From: Bacillota bacterium
GTDB lineage: Bacteria > Bacillota > Clostridia > Oscillospirales > Ethanoligenentaceae
Length of the DNA: 19,683 nt
Direction: 5' to 3'
Assembly (NCBI GenBank): GCA_023391535.1
Contig: JAEWAU010000111.1
Coordinates: 1-19,683 of the forward strand
The notes under the pieces are model-generated. The model did not search any database and was not told the DNA's origin. It was given only the letters and a program-made list of their open reading frames with translations. Position 1 is the first letter of the stretch. Each line of letters opens with the position of its first letter. Shown one piece after another: positions 13,636 through 19,683 of this stretch. The position numbers and the translations under genes are program-made.

Positions 13636-15774
13636 CTATTTCCGGCGGAACCGGCCGTGCAGGCGTTCGAGGAGCGTTTCGCGCTTCCCCAAGGCCAGCG
13701 TGCGCCCGGTTTTTTCGGCTCCCGCCGCGGCGCGTTTCACCGCGAGCGCATAGAAGTACATCTGGCTGTCGAACCGCTCGCCGCCGCTTTCCACGGGGCG
13801 GTAGACGCCGTCCGGCCCGATGATGCGGGCCTTGACGTTGTCGCGCAGCATGGCGTCGAGCATCGAAAAGATCTCCTGCGCGATGCCGCGGTCGAAGATG
13901 GGCGCCGCAATCTCCACGCGGCGCGTGGTGTTGCGCGTCATCATATCGGCCGAGGAAATGTAGAGCCGGCGCTCCTCGCCCTCGCCGAAGCAGTAGATGC
14001 GCGCGTGCTCCAAAAAGCGCCCCACGATGCTGCGCACCGTGATGTTCTCGGTAAGCCCGGGCAGCCCCGGGCGCAGGCAGCAGATGCCGCGGATGATGAG
14101 GTCGATCTTCACGCCCGCCCGGGAGGCCTCGGAAAGCTCGTCGATAACCTCTTTGTCGGTGAGGCTGTTCATCTTGGCCACGATGCGCGCGGCGTGCCCC
14201 TCGCGCGCCTTTTCGGCCTCGCGCCGGATCAGCCCGATGATGCCGTCCTTAAGCCCGGCGGGGGAAACCAGCAGCCGGCGGTAAGTGCCCTCCACATTCG
14301 AGATGGTCATGTTCTGGAAGAATTCCACCGCGTCCTCGCCGATGGACGGGTCCGCCGTGAGAAGGTTCAAATCGGCATAGAGCCGCGCGGTGCCCTCGTT
14401 GTAGTTGCCGGTGCCGATGTGGGTGATATACTGGATGCGGCGGTCCGCCTTGCGCGTGATGAGCGTGATTTTGCTGTGGACCTTGTAATCGCCCACGCCG
14501 TAGATCACGCGGCAGCCGGCGTCCTCGAGCAGCCTGGACCAGTAGATGTTGATCTGTTCGTCGAACCGCGCGCGCAGCTCGATGAGCACGGTGACATCCT
14601 TGCCGTTCTCGGCCGCGGCGCACAGGCTCTGGACGATCTGGGACTGCTGCCCCACGCGGTAGAGCGTGATTTTGATGGAAACGACCTGCCGGTCCTCCGC
14701 GGCCTCGCGCAGCAGGTCCGAATACGGGCGCATGCTCTCGTAGGGGTAGGCGAGCAGCACGTCCTTTTCCAGAATCTGCGGAATGATCTTGCCGTGCGCG
14801 AGATTCTCCGGCCACTGGGGGCGCGCCGGCGGATAGAGCAGCTTTTCGCGCTGCGGCTGGCTTAAAAGCTCCTCGAGCTTGCCCACGAACGAAAGGTCCA
14901 TGGGCGCCCCGCACAGGAAGCATTCATCCGCGCCGAGGCCCAGGTTCGCGAGAAGGAATGCCGTGAGCGTCGTGTCCGAAAGATCGCTTGCCTCGAGCCG
15001 CACGGGGGAAAGCCGCGAGCGTTTCTTGAGAATCTCGCTCATGGCGCTGCGGTAATCCGTATCCTCGTCGAGCAGGCCCTCGGAGGCCTCGAGGTCGGCC
15101 GAGCGCGTCACGCGGAACAGCGCCTTGCTCTCCACCTTGTAGATGCCGAACACCTCGTCGGCGTATTTGAGCAGGATATCCTCGAGCAACACCACGCAGC
15201 GCGCGCCCGGCACGGCGTAGAGGCGGTCCGCCGCGGACGGCATGGGCACGATGCCGAACAGGTCGCCGTTTTTGCTCTTGAGCCGCACGCCCACGTAGGT
15301 CATCTTGTTTTCGAGGTGCGGAAACGGGTGCTTGGCGTCGATGATCTGCGGCGAGAGCAGCGGCAGCACCTGATGCTCGAAATAACTTTTAATGAGGCGC
15401 CGGTAGCCGCCGTCCAGCTCTTTGATGGGGGACTGGTAGACCGGCGCGCCGGAAAGCTGCTCCATCACCATATGGTAGGCGCCGTCGCGCATCGGGTAGA
15501 GCGCGCGCACGGCCCTGTTCACGGCGTCGATCTGCTCGCGCGCCGTCATGCCGGTCTTGTTGTCCACGCCCATCTCGCGCAGCAGCGTCTGGTCGTGCAG
15601 GCTGCCCACGCGCACCATATAGAATTCGTCGAGGTTCGAGGTAAAGATGGATACGAAGCGCAGCTTCTCGAACGCCGGCGTCTCGGGCGCAAGCGCCTCG
15701 CCGAGCACGCGCTCGTTGAACTTGAGCCACGAAAGTTCCCGGTTGAAATACAGGCTTTCCGTGCCGCTTTCCAT
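13636..15774 (-). CDS. ppk1: polyphosphate kinase 1
   Basis: Reversibly polymerises the gamma-phosphate of ATP into inorganic polyphosphate; membrane-associated or cytosolic homotetramer. The 712-residue product is full length. The N-terminal domain begins YFNRELSWLKFNERVL and continues FVSIFTSNLDEFYMVRVG. The catalytic phospholipase-D-like domains contain IKITLYRVG, IELRARFDEQINI, the phosphorylated histidine in KVHSKITLITRK (His433), HIGTGNYNEGTARLYADLNLLT and the second histidine in RFLEHARIYCF (His590). The ATG has GGAGGGGGAG upstream. The gene is 45 bases after ppx in the same direction and is followed by a terminator, so it closes the PilZ-ppx-ppk unit. Confidence 0.97.
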   Translation of the reverse strand: MESGTESLYFNRELSWLKFNERVLGEALAPETPAFEKLRFVSIFTSNLDEFYMVRVGSLHDQTLLREMGVDNKTGMTAREQIDAVNRAVRALYPMRDGAYHMVMEQLSGAPVYQSPIKELDGGYRRLIKSYFEHQVLPLLSPQIIDAKHPFPHLENKMTYVGVRLKSKNGDLFGIVPMPSAADRLYAVPGARCVVLLEDILLKYADEVFGIYKVESKALFRVTRSADLEASEGLLDEDTDYRSAMSEILKKRSRLSPVRLEASDLSDTTLTAFLLANLGLGADECFLCGAPMDLSFVGKLEELLSQPQREKLLYPPARPQWPENLAHGKIIPQILEKDVLLAYPYESMRPYSDLLREAAEDRQVVSIKITLYRVGQQSQIVQSLCAAAENGKDVTVLIELRARFDEQINIYWSRLLEDAGCRVIYGVGDYKVHSKITLITRKADRRIQYITHIGTGNYNEGTARLYADLNLLTADPSIGEDAVEFFQNMTISNVEGTYRRLLVSPAGLKDGIIGLIRREAEKAREGHAARIVAKMNSLTDKEVIDELSEASRAGVKIDLIIRGICCLRPGLPGLTENITVRSIVGRFLEHARIYCFGEGEERRLYISSADMMTRNTTRRVEIAAPIFDRGIAQEIFSMLDAMLRDNVKARIIGPDGVYRPVESGGERFDSQMYFYALAVKRAAAGAEKTGRTLALGKRETLLERLHGRFRRK

Positions 15775-15819
15775 GCCGCTCCCCCTCCTGTTCGCCGCTT
15801 CGGCCGGTTTTTCCGGCGG

Positions 15820-16761
15820 CTACGAAATCTCCTCCTGCCGCTGCTCCGGGCCGAGCACATGTTCGTGCAAAAAGCCCTCCCGCACGCCGTTGCGGCTGAT
15901 AACCACCGTTCCGGCGCCCGACGCTTTGCACAGCCGCGTAAAGGCGCACAGCCCCGGCAGCACGGTGTGCACGCGCTCGGGCGTGAGGCGCGTAAGAGTG
16001 CGCGCGCTTTTGCGGCGCGCCCCGGAAAGCCCGCGCAGCAGCGCCTTGAGATCGGAAGCCGGGAAGCGGTAGCCCTGCAGCTCCGAAAGACCGCGGTCGA
16101 AACGGTCCTGCCGCAGGCGCGCCACGGCGCGCCCCGTGCCGCCGATGACGCACAGCGTTTCCGCGCCGCGCAGCCACGAAAGCCCGGCAAGCTGCGCCGA
16201 AACAAACGCCGCGATCTTTTCCAGCTCGCCCTCCGTGGGAAGGATCTCGCGCACGAAGTTTTTGTAAAGGAGCAGGCTCCCGAACGGCAGGCTCACCGAA
16301 TGCAGCATCTGGGTGCCCTCAAAGCGCACAAGCTCCGTGCTGCCGCCGCCCATATCCACCATCAGGCCCTTTTCCACACCCGCGCCCCGGTAGGCACCGA
16401 TGAAATCGAGCCGCGCCTCCTCCTCGCCGCTGATGACGTTGACCTCAACGCCCGTGCGGCGGCGGATGAGCTCCACCGCGTGCCCGGTGTTGTGGATGTT
16501 GCGAAGCCCCGCGGTGGCAAAGCAGGCGAACCGGTCGCACCCGATGGACTGCGCGGTATCCCGGAAGTCCGAGAGCGTTTCCACCACGCGGAGTATCCCC
16601 TCGTCCGAAAGGACGCCTTCCGAGGTGTAGCCGATCAGCCCCACCAGCTCGCGCTCGCTCATCATATGGCGGAGGCTCCCGCCGCGCTCCTCGTACACCG
16701 ACATGCGCATCGTATTGGAGCCAAGGTCCACAACGCCGTATCTCATATCTCCGGTATCCAT
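15820..16761 (-). CDS. ppx: Ppx/GppA family exopolyphosphatase
   Basis: Predicted to cleave terminal phosphate from polyphosphate, or pppGpp to ppGpp; ASKHA fold, cytosolic. The 313-residue protein has the phosphate-1 loop YGVVDLGSNTMRM, CFATAGLRNIHN, ISGEEEARLDFIGA with the catalytic glutamate region, the phosphate-2 loop DMGGGSTEL and an IGGTGRAVARL adenosine-type motif. It lacks the C-terminal HD-like domain of the ~500-residue E. coli Ppx, i.e. it is the short form seen in many Gram-positives. Two starts are possible. The ATG at 16759-16761 (GGAAAAGGA just upstream) was chosen; an ATG five codons later gives MRYGVVDLG with GGAG close before it. The gene lies between PilZ and ppk (gaps 42 and 45 bases). 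Confidence 0.93.
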   Translation of the reverse strand: MDTGDMRYGVVDLGSNTMRMSVYEERGGSLRHMMSERELVGLIGYTSEGVLSDEGILRVVETLSDFRDTAQSIGCDRFACFATAGLRNIHNTGHAVELIRRRTGVEVNVISGEEEARLDFIGAYRGAGVEKGLMVDMGGGSTELVRFEGTQMLHSVSLPFGSLLLYKNFVREILPTEGELEKIAAFVSAQLAGLSWLRGAETLCVIGGTGRAVARLRQDRFDRGLSELQGYRFPASDLKALLRGLSGARRKSARTLTRLTPERVHTVLPGLCAFTRLCKASGAGTVVISRNGVREGFLHEHVLGPEQRQEEIS

Positions 16762-16803
16762 TCCTTTTCCATTGAAATATCCGTTTTTCTGCGAACAGGT
16801 GCA

Positions 16804-17415
16804 TCAGACGATCAGATTGCGCCGCCGCTGCTCGATCTGCTCGTGCAGCACGAAGCGGTAGATGTTATCCATATCCCGCTCGTTGATATCCACGAACCGG
16901 CAGCCGTAGCGGTTGCCGCGGATGCGCCGCTCGCAGCGCACCACCTCCGCCTTGATGTCGATGGGCCTGCCCGCGTCGCGGAACACGAACGGAAACCGGT
17001 GCCCCTCGGCAAAGACGGCGTCGGTGCCGATGTACATTCCCTGCGCGCTGATGTTCAGGATGGTGAAATCGATGGGCGGCTCGAGCGGCACAAGGCCTTC
17101 GCTCCCGTAGCGCTGCGTGATGCGGTAATGGAGGATCTTTTCCACGCGCGTGTTGTTGCGCTTCTGCGTGGAGCGCACGAGAGTCGCGCCGGCAACCACC
17201 ACTCTGTCCCCCATGACTTTGGTCACCGTGCCCGTGAGCAGGCATTCCCCCTGGACGCGGTCGTACACGAACAGGTTCACGGCAAGGCCGGGGCGCATCG
17301 AAAAGCCCTCGCCCGCGTGGATGTGCATCGTGGTGCCTTCGTACTGGCTCACCGTGCCTTCGGCCAGCTGCCCGCCGTTCGGCTCCGCAACGATGCATTT
17401 ATCAAACTCATACAT
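16804..17415 (-). CDS. PilZ-domain cyclic-di-GMP receptor protein
   Basis: A 203-residue predicted cyclic-di-GMP effector of the YcgR/PilZ type. Residues 1-80 form a beta-rich N-terminal domain like the PilZN/YcgR part (MHIHAGEGFSMRPGLAVNLFVYDR). The PilZ domain follows with both ligand motifs: RxxxR as RNNTR (86-90) and [D/N]xSxxG as NISAQG (121-126). It continues through IDIKAEVVRCERRIRGNRYGCRFVDI. Binding of cyclic-di-GMP is therefore likely. The protein lacks a flagellar or cellulose synthase partner domain. The start ATG (17413-17415) has GAGGGTGG at good spacing. It heads an apparent operon with ppx and ppk and is transcribed divergently from the EAL-GGDEF gene. The output it controls is unknown; context suggests polyphosphate enzymes or the cell envelope. 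Confidence 0.92.
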   Translation of the reverse strand: MYEFDKCIVAEPNGGQLAEGTVSQYEGTTMHIHAGEGFSMRPGLAVNLFVYDRVQGECLLTGTVTKVMGDRVVVAGATLVRSTQKRNNTRVEKILHYRITQRYGSEGLVPLEPPIDFTILNISAQGMYIGTDAVFAEGHRFPFVFRDAGRPIDIKAEVVRCERRIRGNRYGCRFVDINERDMDNIYRFVLHEQIEQRRRNLIV

Positions 17416-17495
17416 ATTCAAACCACCCTCTATGTCGTTCGCGGAAGGCTGCGGGTGAAACACCGCCTTTATCCGGAACGGAGCGACCTATCCTA

Positions 17496-17524
17496 ATGAT
17501 AAATGGCTTTTGCCAAAATTGCAA
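17496..17524 (-). promoter_or_regulatory. sigma-A promoter of the PilZ-ppx-ppk operon
   Basis: Minus-strand -35 TTGCAA (17519-17524), 17-base spacer, -10 TATCAT (17496-17501). Transcription would begin near 17489, leaving a leader of about 74 bases. The element closely resembles the cysE promoter (TTGCAA-N17-TATGAT). Confidence 0.65.
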
Positions 17525-17625
17525 TCGCGCCCGGCGCTTCATGCGGAAAAAAGCGGGATTTTATCGGAAATTTTACACAACCGTTCTGTTTTTGCACCCG
17601 TGTTTCTGCTACGGTTACGCTAGCG

Positions 17626-17667
17626 GCAAACCCGGGCGCGCGCCCCGCGCCTCCGGCCGGGTTTTGC
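17626..17667 (+). promoter_or_regulatory. leader hairpin before the EAL-GGDEF gene
   Basis: GCAAACCCGG (17626-17635) can pair with CCGGGTTTTGC (17657-17667, one bulged base) around a GC-rich loop, ending about 20 bases before the start codon. It includes GGCAAACC and GCCTCCGGCC strings that recall the cyclic-di-GMP-I riboswitch, but the rest of that fold is not visible. No convincing plus-strand promoter was found in 17416-17687. Confidence 0.35.
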
Positions 17668-17687
17668 GAAAAACGGAGGGAATCGGC

Positions 17688-19451
17688 ATGGACGGAACAG
17701 ATTGCGAAAACGGCGCCGCGCTTCGCGGGGAACTGAGCGGCATTCTGGAAAAGGGACGGATCAAAACCGTTTTTCAGCCCATCGTATCGCTGCGGGACGG
17801 CTCGGTGTTCGGGTTTGAATCGCTCAGCCGCGGGCCGGCGCAGTCGCCTTTGCAGAATCCGGACGCCCTGTTCTCGGTGGCGCAGGAATACGGGATGCTC
17901 TGGGAGCTTGAGCTGCTCTGCCGTTCCCGGGCGCTCGAATCGGTGGCGGCGCACGGGATGAAGATGCAGCTTTTTCTGAACGTGAACCCGCACGTTATCC
18001 GGGACGAGAAGTTCCGCCGGGGGTTTACGCGCGAGTATCTGCAGCGCTACGGCATCGACCCCGCTGGCATCTTTTTCGAGATCACCGAAAAAGGCGCCGT
18101 GGACGATATGTTCGCCTTCAAGGAAACCATCGGGCACTACAAGAACCAGGGCTACAAGATCGTCATCGACGACGCGGGCGCGGGCTATTCCGGCCTCAAT
18201 CTCATCACCGACATCCGCCCGCATTACATCAAGCTCGATATGAACCTCATCCGCGGAATCGACCGCGATGAGCTCAAAAAAGCGCTTGTGCGCAGCATGT
18301 ACGATTTCAGCCGCATCTCGGGCATCCTGCTCGTGGCCGAGGGCATCGAAACGGCCGCGGAGCTGGGCACCCTCGTGGATATCGGCGTCCACTACGGGCA
18401 GGGCTTCTTCCTCCGCCGCCCGCAGGAGGAGCCGGCGCCTCCCGTGCCCGAGGCCCTGGACGCCATCCGCATCCAGAACGCGCGCAAGAACCACGTCTAT
18501 TTCAGCAGCCTTTCCAGCGTATACATCGGCAACCTCTGCCGCGAGAACGACACGGTGCCGGTTTCCGAAAAGGCGGAGCGCGTCTACGACCTGTTTCTGC
18601 GCAAGCCCACCCTCACGGGCGTGACGGTGCTGCAGGGGAATCGGGCGGCGGGCGTCATCACCAAAACGCGCATCCATTTCATCATGAGCGGGCAGTACGG
18701 CTTCTCGCTGCACGCGAAGCTCCCCGTTTCCCACATCATGGACCCCTCGCCCCTCACCGTGGACGACAAAATGCCCATCGACACCGTTTCGCTGCTGGCC
18801 ATGTCGCGCCCGGACGAAAAGCTCTATGATTTTATTATCGTCACGAAGGACACGGAGTATTACGGCGTCGTCACCATCAAAAACCTGCTGGAAAAAACCA
18901 TGGAGATCGAGGTGAGCAACGCCAAGCACCAAAATCCGCTTTCCGGCCTCCCGGGGAATCTGCTCATCGAGCACCGCCTCACGGGCTGCCTCCATTCGCC
19001 CGCGCCCTTCACGGTGCTCTATTTCGATATCGACAATTTCAAGGCCTACAACGACGTCTACGGCTTCGAGAACGGCGACAACGTCATCCGCTTTCTGGCC
19101 GAACTTCTCTGCCGCGCGCTGCCGCCCGAAAGCTTCGTGGGCCACGTGGGCGGGGACGATTTCGTGGCCGTGCTTCCTTCCTACGGCTACGAGGAGGGCT
19201 GCGCGGCGGTGACCGGCCAGTTCGACGAGCAGGTGAAGGCCCTCTACCGCAAGGACGACCTGCGGCGCGGCTTCATTCTCTCCAAAAACCGGCACGGCGA
19301 GGAGGAACAGTTCCCGCTCATGAGCCTCTCCGTCGCGGGAATCACCAACCGCGGGCGCGATTTCCGAAGCACCGCCGAACTCGCCGAAGCCGCCGGAAAA
19401 ATCAAAAAACGTTGCAAGCAGCAATGGCACAGTTGCTGCATTGTTGACTAG
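17688..19451 (+). CDS. EAL-CBS-GGDEF cyclic-di-GMP signalling protein
   Basis: A 587-residue cytosolic protein combining a phosphodiesterase and a cyclase-like domain. The EAL domain (about 22-245) keeps the expected metal and catalytic residues: ESL in place of EAL (Glu44), Asn98 in LNVNP, Glu131 in FEITE, Asp161-Asp162 in DDAGAG, Lys182 in IKLD, Glu218/Glu221 in AEGIE and Gln238. It should hydrolyse cyclic-di-GMP. A CBS-pair region (about 280-405) may sense adenine nucleotides. The GGDEF domain (about 415-575) opens NPLSGLPGN, has YFDIDNFKAYND, but reads GGDDF (488-492) and lacks an RxxD inhibitory site just upstream, so cyclase activity is doubtful. The ATG (17688-17690) has GGAGGG at ideal spacing; the open frame upstream runs through the intergenic region. 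Confidence 0.94.
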   Translation: MDGTDCENGAALRGELSGILEKGRIKTVFQPIVSLRDGSVFGFESLSRGPAQSPLQNPDALFSVAQEYGMLWELELLCRSRALESVAAHGMKMQLFLNVNPHVIRDEKFRRGFTREYLQRYGIDPAGIFFEITEKGAVDDMFAFKETIGHYKNQGYKIVIDDAGAGYSGLNLITDIRPHYIKLDMNLIRGIDRDELKKALVRSMYDFSRISGILLVAEGIETAAELGTLVDIGVHYGQGFFLRRPQEEPAPPVPEALDAIRIQNARKNHVYFSSLSSVYIGNLCRENDTVPVSEKAERVYDLFLRKPTLTGVTVLQGNRAAGVITKTRIHFIMSGQYGFSLHAKLPVSHIMDPSPLTVDDKMPIDTVSLLAMSRPDEKLYDFIIVTKDTEYYGVVTIKNLLEKTMEIEVSNAKHQNPLSGLPGNLLIEHRLTGCLHSPAPFTVLYFDIDNFKAYNDVYGFENGDNVIRFLAELLCRALPPESFVGHVGGDDFVAVLPSYGYEEGCAAVTGQFDEQVKALYRKDDLRRGFILSKNRHGEEEQFPLMSLSVAGITNRGRDFRSTAELAEAAGKIKKRCKQQWHSCCIVD

Positions 19452-19683
19452 CGGCTGCGCCGCGGCAAATCGAATGGGGCCGGGTGAGACAGTTTACTTT
19501 TCTCCCCGCGCACGGTTTCCCGGAGCGGAAGTACGCTCAAAATTGCGCTGAACTTTCCCCGCGAACTGGGTGCGGGCACCGCCCGCCGGCTGCGCCGCGG
19601 CAAATCGAATGGGGCCGGGTGAGACAGTTCACCTTTCTCCCCGCGCACGGCTTCCCGGCGCGGAAGTACGCTCAAAATTGCGC
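19452..19683. repeat. 135-bp direct tandem repeat, continuing beyond the window
   Basis: A first copy (19452-19586) and a second from 19587, cut by the window end after 97 bases, differ at only four positions over those 97. Each starts CGGCTGCGCCGCGG and ends its shared part in CGCTCAAAATTGCGC. There is no credible coding frame. The array begins right after the EAL-GGDEF stop codon. Confidence 0.9.

Noticed and set aside
15316..17496. 726-codon plus-strand frame across ppk, ppx and PilZ genes
   Set aside because: Shadow of three genes on the minus strand, each with clear motifs.
17493..19430. 645-codon minus-strand frame opposite the EAL-GGDEF gene
   Set aside because: Exact shadow of a well-supported gene with all catalytic motifs; no ribosome site or family resemblance.

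Overview
The window looks like chromosomal DNA of a high-GC anaerobic Firmicute, most likely a gut-type clostridium (Oscillospirales/Christensenellales-like; placement is inference). The signs are a cysteine T-box leader, strong AGGAGG-type ribosome sites, frequent TTG/GTG starts, a VanW-family protein, an [FeFe]-hydrogenase maturase and an archaeal/eukaryote-type ProRS. Thirteen protein genes are supported; most are housekeeping.

Layout. 98-2674 (minus): a sigma-A promoter, a Cys T-box leader, cysE and cysS, a cysteine synthesis/charging unit sensed by uncharged tRNA-Cys. 2784-4083 (plus): a small charged orphan protein and a VanW-domain protein. 4103-4579 (minus): a YbaK-type tRNA-editing deacylase, convergent with vanW. 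4716-7737 (minus): a three-gene NitT/TauT/SsuABC-type ABC importer (ATPase, permease, lipoprotein) behind a long structured leader with an attenuator-like hairpin. 7790-8071: non-coding, with a strong minus-strand terminator. 8072-10796 (minus): aspA followed by hydF.

10797-12026: 1.2 kb without a credible gene. It contains an about 1,154-bp inverted-repeat structure (10841-11994): matching termini, 59-bp tandem units on the left, diverged inverted copies on the right, paired palindromes, identical inverted 22-bp and 39-bp blocks and an AT-rich core. It resembles a non-autonomous mobile or repeat element.

12027-13469 (minus): proS with its own near-consensus promoter. 13636-17415 (minus): a PilZ protein, a short Ppx and Ppk1 in one apparent operon. 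Divergent from it is an EAL-CBS-GGDEF protein (17688-19451, plus). This places cyclic-di-GMP turnover, a cyclic-di-GMP receptor and polyphosphate metabolism around one 272-bp intergenic region, the most interesting functional grouping here. The window ends in a 135-bp direct repeat (19452-19683) that shares a motif with the 10.8-12.0 kb island.

Links between genes: CysE makes the precursor of cysteine, CysRS charges it, and YbaK probably removes cysteine mis-loaded on tRNA-Pro by ProRS. AspA releases ammonia beside HydF, whose active-site ligand needs a nitrogen atom. All functional links are inferred from sequence and context.
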